Assembly: GCA_007116765.1 (NCBI GenBank)
Contig: SKHV01000499.1
Coordinates: 1 to 12,548, forward strand
Source: Prolixibacteraceae bacterium
GTDB lineage: Bacteria > Bacteroidota > Bacteroidia > Bacteroidales > Prolixibacteraceae
Length of the DNA: 12,548 nt
Direction of reading: 5' to 3'
Shown: one piece after another, positions 1 to 7,175 of the stretch
Layout of the letters: every line of letters begins with the position of its first letter
How positions within the stretch are numbered: position 1 is the stretch's first letter
Notes under the pieces: generated by a model
Told to the model about the DNA's origin: nothing
The model's database searches: none
Seen by the model: the letters and a program-made list of their open reading frames with translations, nothing else
Made by a program: the position numbers and the translations under genes

Positions 1-90
1 AAGATCGCTTTAAGGTTTTACACTCAAAACGATCTTCATCCATCAAAACTTCTAATTAAAAATAAAAAAACTGGGCTAATATTAATCTAA

Positions 91-2061
91 CTAATTTGGG
101 ACTATGTCGATAATCACGGTTCTGTTGTAAAAACGTTCCTCGGGAAGTTTGTTTCCAAAAGGAGCTACATTTTCATCTTCACCAAATCCATGCACTTCAA
201 ATTTCACATCCGATCTTCCTTTTCTTGCCAATTCGGTTGCAATTATTTCTTTCACGTTGTTGGCCCTGGCCAGCGATAAGCTTTTGTTGTTTACCGGATC
301 TCCGATTGCATCGGTATATCCGTGTACAATAACCTTAGCATTTTTGGGTATCTTAGGTGTAACCACTTCAGAAAGGTATTTCTCGTACATCTTTATTGAT
401 TCTGAATCGTTAAATTCAAAAATCACGCTATACCTCATTCCTTGCTCATTGTCTGGTGGAGTCCACAACACAAGTTTCTTTTGTGTTTGTTTTTTTACTG
501 TTTCCCCATTTTTTGTAGTACCAATCATGTCAAACTTATAATTTCCTTCGGCACGCTCTCCCAAAATTTCTTTTCCGGGAATGCTAATCTGCTCCTGCTC
601 ATAGGGACCAAAGTGCTGAACAACGCCATCGTTGTCGGTAACTTCCAGTTTCCACGATGAAAATGCTTCATCGGAGTTATCTACATTGAAAGTTACGTAG
701 CTGTCGAGTGGTGCTTCCTGAATGGCATTGATTACCACGGGTCTCAGAGGCACGTCTTCGCCAGTTTGGAATTCCATCAGCAATTCAGGCGATGTACTTT
801 TGATGGAGACTCTTCGGTCGTCTTGTCGAAGATCTACCAGTTCCTTGGTACCACCCCATTGTTCCGATGGGATTTCCGGTCTGGTATTCCCTGTGGTTGT
901 GATTCTTGAAGGAGCAATGCCAAATACATCGACTAAATATTTTTTAACCGATTCAGCCATTAAGCGACCTTCTTGTTGCGTATTTTCCGATGATCCAACC
1001 AATTCAATTTGGCTTGAAGGATTTTCATTCATACGGTCGCCCAATATGTTTAATATGTTGTAGTAAGCAGTCATCCCGCGATCGGATCGCCCCGAAAGAC
1101 TTTTCGGAACAAACACTTCCAGCTGGGTTTCTTTGAAGTCTGCTACTTCGCTCTTTTTGAGCAACACATAGCGTTCAGGTATTTCAGTCGAACCTAAATC
1201 GAAGAAAATATAGTTGCGCAGTGGAAAGGTTTCTCTAACTCTGCGTTCAACCGGAATATTTTCGGGTGAAATCACGCTAAACTCTACCTCAGGTATTACC
1301 ACGGGTACAATTGCGGCAACAGGTACAGGTTCTTTAACCGGTAAAGGTTGTGTTTTCCCAAATTTGATGGCAATCCCTGCCCTTGCGGTTGATAAAGACC
1401 AACTTTCAACTGAACGGGGATGCTGTCCGAAATAGGGATGGTATGAAATAAACGGAGACAAACTTACTTGATTCGCACTGGTTTTTGACGAAAGCGGAAT
1501 GTCATATCCAATTCCTGCAAATCCGGAGATCACATTTTGATTGATGTTGCTAAATTCTCCCTGTACCGCATCGTATTGGCTATCGGGATCTACTTCGAAA
1601 GTATAGGTGAACGATTTGTTGATGTTATAACTGTAAGCACCACCTATATAAAGATAAAGCCCCGATCCGAATGGTGTAATGCGTATTGCAGGCTCAATAC
1701 TTGCGTAACTCAATGTAGTGTGCAAATTTTCAGGACAATCGCAAGGCGACATTACTTCGTCAAAACTACCACCCCGGTTATCGTATCCTATGTTAAGCAT
1801 AAAACCAAACACCTGAGTTGGACGGTATTCTATTAAAAACGAACCATAAGGAGTTAATCCGAATCCTTCGTGAAAAGCAGCTGGTGCCTTTAATGTAGAG
1901 TTCAGTGTTTGCGTGGTTCCGGTGTACATGTTATAATTTACAGCCCCCGAAACGCCTAACCATAGTTTTGGCTGAGGCCTTTCAATTTCTTGTGCTTTTA
2001 TTGATGTTGATAAAACAATCAACAGGAGCATCAAAGTATAGGTAAATATATTTCGTGTCAT
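91..2061 (-). CDS. OmpA-family outer-membrane protein with N-terminal barrel and two OmpA-like domains
   Basis: Predicted 656-residue outer-membrane protein that would connect the outer membrane to peptidoglycan. Seen: a signal peptide (residues 1-23, ending IKA before Gln24); a region of alternating, aromatic-rich strands at about 30-235 that looks like a beta-barrel; a Pro/Val-rich linker (236-260); a first OmpA-like fold (about 283-424); a beta-rich Ig-like spacer (about 440-530); and a C-terminal OmpA-like domain (about 543-654). The last domain keeps the peptidoglycan-binding pattern: GYTD (Asp584), LSLARA (Arg599) and NRTV (Arg647). The first is degenerate: GSSE replaces GHTD, and there is no Arg in the helix after it. 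It follows the giant lipoprotein gene on the same strand with a 121-bp gap, so co-transcription is plausible; I see no TAnnTTTG promoter in the gap. The OmpA assignment is firm; the barrel type is inferred from strand pattern only. Confidence 0.9.
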   Translation of the reverse strand: MTRNIFTYTLMLLLIVLSTSIKAQEIERPQPKLWLGVSGAVNYNMYTGTTQTLNSTLKAPAAFHEGFGLTPYGSFLIEYRPTQVFGFMLNIGYDNRGGSFDEVMSPCDCPENLHTTLSYASIEPAIRITPFGSGLYLYIGGAYSYNINKSFTYTFEVDPDSQYDAVQGEFSNINQNVISGFAGIGYDIPLSSKTSANQVSLSPFISYHPYFGQHPRSVESWSLSTARAGIAIKFGKTQPLPVKEPVPVAAIVPVVIPEVEFSVISPENIPVERRVRETFPLRNYIFFDLGSTEIPERYVLLKKSEVADFKETQLEVFVPKSLSGRSDRGMTAYYNILNILGDRMNENPSSQIELVGSSENTQQEGRLMAESVKKYLVDVFGIAPSRITTTGNTRPEIPSEQWGGTKELVDLRQDDRRVSIKSTSPELLMEFQTGEDVPLRPVVINAIQEAPLDSYVTFNVDNSDEAFSSWKLEVTDNDGVVQHFGPYEQEQISIPGKEILGERAEGNYKFDMIGTTKNGETVKKQTQKKLVLWTPPDNEQGMRYSVIFEFNDSESIKMYEKYLSEVVTPKIPKNAKVIVHGYTDAIGDPVNNKSLSLARANNVKEIIATELARKGRSDVKFEVHGFGEDENVAPFGNKLPEERFYNRTVIIDIVPN

Positions 2062-2106
2062 TTTATTATTATTTTTTGTTTTTTATTCTTAGTTGAAAAA
2101 GAGAAA

Positions 2107-2151
2107 TCACATGGTTGATTTGTTATGAGTTGAACTTTATCAACCATGTGA
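2107..2151 (-). terminator. Perfect 13-bp inverted repeat between the two large envelope genes (terminator, attenuator or processing hairpin)
   Basis: TCACATGGTTGAT (2107-2119) is the exact reverse complement of ATCAACCATGTGA (2139-2151), with a 19-nt loop. In the direction of transcription (minus strand) the stem is followed by the U-rich run TTTCTCTTTTTC, which would fit a leaky terminator of the upstream DUF3494 gene. The long loop and interrupted T-run make it weaker than a classical intrinsic terminator. It could instead be an mRNA-processing stem or a protein-binding site. The repeat is directly visible; its function is inferred. Confidence 0.5.
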
Positions 2152-2182
2152 AATCTTAGTTTATAACTATTATTATTAAACT

Positions 2183-5100
2183 CTACGGTTTGTTAACCGT
2201 GTTTGTATCTAAGGTAACAGCTGCAATTCGTGTCAGAGCCCTGCCATTTAATGTGGCACCTGTTTCTAAGGTTATCGACTGATCGGCCAGAACATTCCCG
2301 TAAAATACCGAGTTAGTTCCAAATGTTGCCGAGGTTCCAACTGACCAATAGATGTTTTTGGCCTGAGCACCGCCTGCTAATACCACACTGGTACCGGCAT
2401 CAGTAATAAAGGTAGATCCTACTTTGAATATCCAAACTGCATTAGGATTACCACCTGCATCGAGTGTAAGGATGCCGTTTGGTCCGGTACCTGAAATTCC
2501 ACTGGTTGTTGAATTTACATAAAGTCCGGGTGCCAGCGTAAGTCCACCAATTTGTCCGGGTAATGAGATTGCATCCAATGACCTTGATTGGGCATCGTTA
2601 TAAGCTGTCGTCAGATCTTCTTTTGCCAGACCCACAATTGGATCGGCCACAGTATAGAGTGTTCCGTTTACATTACCGTCAAGCAAACCATTAATAGTAG
2701 CCGTTGGGAACGAACCCACATCACCATTAATCATGGTTGAAACGCCTGTATTAGAGATTCCGGATCCTGCAAGTATTGCAAAATCGCCGGCTGAACCAAG
2801 GTCAATTCCAAGAGGTCCTGCGGGTGGCAATTCCGTGAAGTTTGCTGTTACAATCTTGTCGTCATCCATAAGCACAGTAATCGGATTGGTGGAACCTGTA
2901 GCATCGCCACTCCACGAGTCAAATGTGTACCCTGAGTTGGCTGTTGCGGTAAGCTCTACATTCTCTCCAAAATTGTACTCAATTTGTTCGGGATTAAGCG
3001 TTACATCTCCATTTTCGGATATAACCGTTAAGGTAAAAGTGATTATTGAGAAATTAGCAACTATTTCTTTGTCCTCATTCATAATTACGGTTAACGGATT
3101 ATCAGAACCTGTTGCGTCACCACCCCACGAAGTAAAGGTATAACCGGTATTTGGAACAGCTGTAAGTTCTACTTCTTCATCCTCATCGTAAGTTGGGCTA
3201 TTTGGATTTTTGTTCACACTACCATTTATTGCACTTACATCCAAAGTATATGTACTGGCTGCCATAAGTTCAAAGTTTGCAGTAATTTCCTTGTTTGAAT
3301 CCATGGTTACTGTCAATGGATTATTTGAACCTGTTGCATCGCCACCCCATCCGGTGAAGATATATCCATCATTGGCCGTTGCAGTTAACAGGACTGTTGA
3401 TCCCTCTTCGTAGCTAACTTCGTTCGGATTCTTCAATACAGTGCCATTTACCGCAATTACATTTAATGTATAGGTGTCGGCAGGTATAAGTTCGAAGTTT
3501 GCAGTAATTTCCTTGTTTGAATCCATGGTTACTGTTAACGGATTTGCTGAACCTGTTGCATCACCACTCCATCCGGTGAAAGCATATCCCAAGTTAGGTA
3601 TTGCATTTAACTGTACAGTTGATCCCTCATTGTAGTTTACTTCGTTCGGATTTTTACCAACAGTTCCATTTACAGCAGTTATATTCAATGTATATGTATT
3701 GGCTGCTATAGCTTCGAAGTTTGCAGTAATTTCCTTGTTCGAATCCATGGTTACTGTTAGCGGATTTGCTGAACCTGTTGCATCGCCACTCCATCCGGTG
3801 AAAGTATATCCTGTCATAGGTGAAGCAGTTAACTGAACTGTTGATCCCTCTTCATAGTTCACTTCGTTCGGATTCTTCACAACAGTACCATTTACAGCAG
3901 TTACATTTAATGTATATGTGTCGGCTGCCATAAGTTCGAAGTTTGCAGTAATTTCCTTGTTTGAATCCATGGTCACTGTTAACGGATTTGCTGAACCTGT
4001 TGCATCGCCACTCCATCCGGTGAAAGTATATCCTGTCATAGGTGAAGCAGTTAACTGTACTGTTGATCCCTCTTCATAGTTCACTTCGTTCGGATTCTTC
4101 ACAACTGTACCATTTACAGCAGTTACATTTAATGTATAGGTATTGGCAGGAACAAGTTCGAAGTTTGCAGTAATTTCCTTGTTCGAATTCATAGTTATTG
4201 TCAATGGATTATTAGAACCCGTTGCATCGCCACTCCATCCGGTGAAGGTATATCCCTCGTTGGGAGTTGCAGTTAACTGAACAGTTGATCCTTCGTCGTA
4301 ATTAGCCTGACTGGGATTTTTAAGTACTATTCCGTTATTCGCAATTACATTTAACGAATAAGTAACTATATCGTCTAATGTGAAATTAGCAACGATGTTT
4401 TTATTCGAATTCATGGTAACCGACAATGGATTGCTTGTACCAGTTGCATCACCACTCCAGCCGGCAAATGAATAGCCGATGCCAGGTGTTGCAGAAACTT
4501 GCACCACAGTGCCGTTAGTATATCCTGCTTGACTTGGATTCCTACTGGTTGTTCCTCCTAGGGTTGAAGTAACATTTAAAGTATAGGTATCGGGCGGAAT
4601 CAGTTCAAAGTTTGCAGTGATGCTTTTATCTTCATCCATTAAAATTGATAATGGATTAGACGTTCCAGTCGCATCTTCACTCCAGCCGGTAAAAGAATAA
4701 CCGGTGTTGGGTACTGCTGTAAGTAAAACTGCTGTACCATAATCGAAGGTTGTTTCATTCGGAACTATGGTTACACTACCATTGATCGCAGTAACATCTA
4801 AATCAAATGTATTGATGCTAAAGTTAGCTACCAATTCACGATTTGAATTTACAGTAAGCAAATAATTAGAATTGGTTGAAACAACGTTTCCTCCTTCGGT
4901 CCAATTGACAAATGAATATCCTGAGACAGGTACGGCTACAATTGTTGTTTCATCGTCTTCATTGAATAAACCACCTCCACTTGTCGATCCTCCTTCAGCA
5001 GGGTTCGATGATAAAGTAATGGTGTATTGTGTTTGAGCGGTAGAAAAACACCACTTATAGCTATCAGCCATTGCATTCCCGGCAACATCTTTCACGCCCA

Positions 5101-5866
5101 TGGTAATTGTTCCCGTATAAACAGTATTGTCGGCAAGCGGGTTTGTTGGTGTAAAAGTTGCAGTTTTATTTGAATAGCTCACGATGCCTGCAATCAGTTT
5201 TGCTTCCTTATTGACCATGTTAGCACGTGGGCTTGTCGAACTTACAGTAGTACTTTTCTCTGAAAAACTAACAGTACCATCTATAGGATCATTTCCATGA
5301 CTGACTAAAAAGGTTGTTCCGTTAATCGTTGAAGGATCCATATCGGTGCTGAATGTAGCTGTAATAATTTTATCAAGCGGCACACTTGAGGCAGCAGTTT
5401 CCGGGTCGGTTGAAATTACAACAGGAACATCCCCTGTAGTAAAACTCCAAATATAGTTTTCAATAGGATAATTGCCGTCGGTATCTTTCACCCTTCGGCT
5501 TACCATTCCGGTGTAAGTTTTATTGGCTTCCAGCGGATTAGTAGGCGTAAAGGTTGCAATTTTCCCTGCGTATGTAACCACACCCGGAACCATTGCATCA
5601 CCTAGTTTTATGGTATAAGTTGCCCCGTTGATTGAGGACGGATTCATTGCTACATTAAATGTTGCAGTTATGATTTTATTGGTTACCACATTAGTCGCAT
5701 TGCTTGCAGGATCTGAAGATATTACTTCAGGGCAAACGCCAACAGTCTCACCTTCAAAGGTGTCTTTTTCGCATTGCCATAAAAATGCAGACATTAATAT
5801 CAACATTACCCATGTTGAATTAATGAGCCATGAATTTCGCTTGCGCCTAGGCACTAGAGAATTCAT
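2183..5866 (-). CDS. Giant surface lipoprotein: Big_5 domains, ten InlB-B-like repeats, C-terminal DUF3494 (ice-binding-like) domain
   Basis: Predicted 1227-residue cell-surface lipoprotein, probably an adhesin. Residues 1-31 are a signal peptide with a basic n-region (RRKR). Cys32 is the likely lipidated residue, although the lipobox LWQC is relaxed. The following residues, C-E-K-D, resemble the Bacteroidota lipoprotein export signal, which points to the outer face of the outer membrane. Two Ig-like domains of the Big_5 type follow (about 45-144 and 146-276; both have the ATFTPTNPL strand). Then come ten repeats of 72-75 residues (about 281-1015), each with a GY.F..W.GDATG core and an ending like ANF, as in divergent InlB B-repeats. 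The C-terminus (about 1019-1227) is a DUF3494 domain: LGSAGDFAILAGSGISNTG, a GDVGSFP segment, AVWIFKVGSTF, and a closing GATLNGRALTRIAAVTLDTN. DUF3494 is the fold of many bacterial and algal ice-binding proteins, but many members have no shown ice activity. No type IX sorting domain is present. The start at 5866 is chosen because it gives a complete signal peptide. Confidence 0.9.
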   Translation of the reverse strand: MNSLVPRRKRNSWLINSTWVMLILMSAFLWQCEKDTFEGETVGVCPEVISSDPASNATNVVTNKIITATFNVAMNPSSINGATYTIKLGDAMVPGVVTYAGKIATFTPTNPLEANKTYTGMVSRRVKDTDGNYPIENYIWSFTTGDVPVVISTDPETAASSVPLDKIITATFSTDMDPSTINGTTFLVSHGNDPIDGTVSFSEKSTTVSSTSPRANMVNKEAKLIAGIVSYSNKTATFTPTNPLADNTVYTGTITMGVKDVAGNAMADSYKWCFSTAQTQYTITLSSNPAEGGSTSGGGLFNEDDETTIVAVPVSGYSFVNWTEGGNVVSTNSNYLLTVNSNRELVANFSINTFDLDVTAINGSVTIVPNETTFDYGTAVLLTAVPNTGYSFTGWSEDATGTSNPLSILMDEDKSITANFELIPPDTYTLNVTSTLGGTTSRNPSQAGYTNGTVVQVSATPGIGYSFAGWSGDATGTSNPLSVTMNSNKNIVANFTLDDIVTYSLNVIANNGIVLKNPSQANYDEGSTVQLTATPNEGYTFTGWSGDATGSNNPLTITMNSNKEITANFELVPANTYTLNVTAVNGTVVKNPNEVNYEEGSTVQLTASPMTGYTFTGWSGDATGSANPLTVTMDSNKEITANFELMAADTYTLNVTAVNGTVVKNPNEVNYEEGSTVQLTASPMTGYTFTGWSGDATGSANPLTVTMDSNKEITANFEAIAANTYTLNITAVNGTVGKNPNEVNYNEGSTVQLNAIPNLGYAFTGWSGDATGSANPLTVTMDSNKEITANFELIPADTYTLNVIAVNGTVLKNPNEVSYEEGSTVLLTATANDGYIFTGWGGDATGSNNPLTVTMDSNKEITANFELMAASTYTLDVSAINGSVNKNPNSPTYDEDEEVELTAVPNTGYTFTSWGGDATGSDNPLTVIMNEDKEIVANFSIITFTLTVISENGDVTLNPEQIEYNFGENVELTATANSGYTFDSWSGDATGSTNPITVLMDDDKIVTANFTELPPAGPLGIDLGSAGDFAILAGSGISNTGVSTMINGDVGSFPTATINGLLDGNVNGTLYTVADPIVGLAKEDLTTAYNDAQSRSLDAISLPGQIGGLTLAPGLYVNSTTSGISGTGPNGILTLDAGGNPNAVWIFKVGSTFITDAGTSVVLAGGAQAKNIYWSVGTSATFGTNSVFYGNVLADQSITLETGATLNGRALTRIAAVTLDTNTVNKP
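2831..5026 (-). repeat. Ten in-frame tandem repeats of about 222 bp encoding InlB-B-like modules
   Basis: The middle of the giant lipoprotein gene consists of ten consecutive units of about 72-75 codons, starting at residues 281, 354, 427, 502, 576, 650, 724, 798, 872 and 944. The inner copies (4 to 8) are the most alike, and the outer copies diverge towards both ends, the usual pattern of an array that grows and shrinks by internal recombination. Copies 5 and 6 (nt 3698-4141) encode identical protein over 69 residues, with only six base differences that I count across 207 bp, all synonymous. Confidence 0.92.
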
Positions 5867-6037
5867 TTCATTAGTTTGAATAAATTTTTTCCCATTTTAG
5901 TAATTTTAGATGTATATAAATTATTTGTTTAACAGTTTTGCCCATATCAATCATTATTGAAATGCACGATAAGACATACTGGACAAAGTTGATAATATTA
6001 CACCTCTAAAGTGTTATGCATTTCTTTATATTTATTG

Positions 6038-6057
6038 CATAAATCACTGATTTTATG
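6038..6057. promoter_or_regulatory. Candidate operator: AAATCA-C-TGATTT palindrome upstream of the giant lipoprotein
   Basis: CATAAATCACTGATTT at 6038-6053 contains a perfect 6-1-6 palindrome (6041-6053). With one bulged base the symmetry extends to CATAAATCA / TGATTTTATG. It lies about 170 bp upstream of the giant lipoprotein start. A 15/16 match to the same sequence occurs at 7066-7081 in the divergent intergenic region. A shared transcription-factor site is inferred; the regulator is unknown. Confidence 0.35.
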
Positions 6058-6128
6058 GGAATTCAAAACCAGACAAATGTGATTCAAAAGAACAATCACC
6101 ACACCTTACCAACAAAAAATTATCACAA

Positions 6129-6172
6129 AACCACTCCCCCAATTTTCATAAAGGAAAATCAAGGAAGTGGTT
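6129..6172. other. Imperfect long hairpin in the gene-free stretch
   Basis: The outer arms AACCACT (6129-6135) and AGTGGTT (6166-6172) pair fully. Two internal CC/GG pairs and an inner ATTTTC / GAAAAT stem close a 6-nt loop (ATAAAG). The two sides are evenly spaced, so the whole forms one extended imperfect stem. A T-run occurs about 20 nt after it on the plus strand. It could be part of a non-coding RNA or a decayed repeat; no gene depends on it. Confidence 0.35.
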
Positions 6173-6280
6173 GACAAATAAGCTTGGGAATTTTTTAAAT
6201 GTGTTGTAATCAACTCTCAACGCAACTACTTTTTTTTTACAAAAATTCCGATAAGCTATAAAACAATAAGTGCTGAGCTT

Positions 6281-6310
6281 AAAAAAAACCCTCTCCTGTT
6301 GTGGAGAGGG
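6281..6310 (-). terminator. Intrinsic terminator, minus strand
   Basis: CCCTCTCC (6289-6296) and GGAGAGGG (6303-6310) form a perfect GC-rich 8-bp stem with a 6-nt loop. Read on the minus strand, the stem is followed at once by eight T (complement of 6281-6288). It would end transcripts of the small barrel gene about 195 bp upstream. In the other direction a T-run starts only some 12 nt after the stem, so plus-strand termination would be weaker. Confidence 0.8.
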
Positions 6311-6505
6311 GAAAACTTCATTTTTTTGAGGAAAATAAAAATTGAGATTGAGGATAAAATATTATTATAAATAACTTGGTGAAAAAAGAAGTTGTCCGCA
6401 TGGTGCAATTGAATAAGAGAAAAATATCTCATGAGTGCCCATGCTATACTGATTCAATCGAGAGTTGTTGTAGTTGTATGAGACGAAACGATATACGAGC
6501 TCAGT

Positions 6506-6976
6506 TTAGAATATATACCTCAGCGAAATTGCACCTCCATCGGCCCAAAAACCTGAATATCCAATAAAATTGAACGCGGGTTTCCAGTCAATTCCAATAT
6601 TGAAAGGAACTTCAACAAAGCTATATTCTAATCCAAGTATTCCATCAACACCCACTACTGTATATGAAGTACCGTCATTTCCCCATCCTGCATTGTCGCC
6701 GTTCCAAAAGCCAACATGAGCACCGAAACCATAGTACCACTTCAGTCTATTGGTTTGAAACGCCTGATTATGAATTTCGTATAAACCTGTTAATTGTAAT
6801 CCCTTCCAACGACTTGAAATAATGCCCTCAAAGGCTGCTTTATCGCTGACAAAATGTTTTATGGTTATTCCATTGGCGAAACCGCCTCTTAGACCAATAC
6901 CTGTATTGTAATCTTGCGCGTTGGCAAACAAGAAAAGACCTGCTGCAAGCAGCATTGTTAATCCAAATTTCTTCAT
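6506..6976 (-). CDS. Small outer-membrane beta-barrel-like protein
   Basis: Predicted 156-residue exported protein of unknown specific function. The start at 6976 is preferred over a longer reading frame reaching 7126, because it places a clean signal peptide (MKKFGLTMLLAAGLFLFANA, then Gln21) at the N-terminus; the extra upstream codons cover the palindromic intergenic region and resemble no domain. The mature part has short amphipathic strands rich in Gly, Tyr, Phe and Trp (GIGLRGG, WYYGFGAHVGFW, GVDGILGLEYSF) and ends in ISLRYIF, a terminal Phe typical of outer-membrane barrels. About eight strands fit the length. It is divergent from the OmpA lipoprotein gene and shares with it a 199-bp intergenic region. 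I do not recognise a named family. Confidence 0.8.
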   Translation of the reverse strand: MKKFGLTMLLAAGLFLFANAQDYNTGIGLRGGFANGITIKHFVSDKAAFEGIISSRWKGLQLTGLYEIHNQAFQTNRLKWYYGFGAHVGFWNGDNAGWGNDGTSYTVVGVDGILGLEYSFVEVPFNIGIDWKPAFNFIGYSGFWADGGAISLRYIF

Positions 6977-7012
6977 TTCGTAATATTTTTGTTTAGATAT
7001 TAATGTTACTGA

Positions 7013-7020
7013 CAAAGTTA
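7013..7020 (-). promoter_or_regulatory. Candidate Bacteroidota -7 element for the small barrel gene
   Basis: On the minus strand this reads TAACTTTG, a full match to TAnnTTTG. It lies 37 bp upstream of the start at 6976, a reasonable leader length. The nearest upstream TTG is 26 bp away (7047-7049), longer than the usual 17-23, so the -33 element is doubtful. Confidence 0.35.
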
Positions 7021-7055
7021 TCTTGCTCCCCTTAGATATTGTTATACAACAAATT

Positions 7056-7107
7056 AAAAAAGTTACATAAATCATTGATTTCAAAGTGTGAATCATGTAA
7101 CTCTTTT
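7056..7107. promoter_or_regulatory. Nested inverted repeats between divergent genes, candidate operator
   Basis: AAAAAAGTTACAT (7056-7068) and ATGTAACTCTTTT (7095-7107) are inverted repeats with 12 of 13 positions pairing. Inside the left half is the palindrome AAATCA-T-TGATTT (7069-7081), part of the 16-nt sequence shared with 6038-6053. The element sits about midway between the small barrel gene and the OmpA lipoprotein gene, upstream of both, where a regulator could control both directions. Function is inferred from symmetry and position. Confidence 0.4.
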
Positions 7108-7175
7108 GGCAATTTGTATAAGACATGTCACTTGAGCCAAGCTATCTTTACCTGATATATCTAATATTGAAAGTT

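Larger units (their letters stand above)
5867..6505. other. Gene-free stretch upstream of the giant lipoprotein gene
   Basis: About 640 bp with no convincing open reading frame on either strand; the longest (63 codons, from 6376) looks like chance and overlaps the end of the next gene. It contains a palindrome at 6038-6057, an imperfect hairpin at 6129-6172 and an intrinsic terminator at 6281-6310. The promoter of the giant lipoprotein must lie in its left part, but I found no TAnnTTTG match on the minus strand there. A small RNA is possible but not shown. Confidence 0.6.

Noticed and set aside
2733..3413. Long plus-strand reading frames (136 and 67 codons) opposite the giant lipoprotein gene
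   Set aside because: They mirror the repeat units of the real gene, so their apparent repeats (EPVASP) are the reverse complement of the coding repeats.
6376..6567. A 63-codon plus-strand reading frame with several Cys residues
   Set aside because: It overlaps the 3' end of the small barrel gene on the other strand, has no recognisable domain or promoter, and its Cys spacing does not match a zinc motif I know.
7113..7150. TTTG (7113-7116) and TATCTTTA (7143-7150) as a promoter for the OmpA lipoprotein
   Set aside because: The -7 element has a mismatch at its last base and the 26-bp spacer is longer than the usual 17-23, so it is not listed as a feature.
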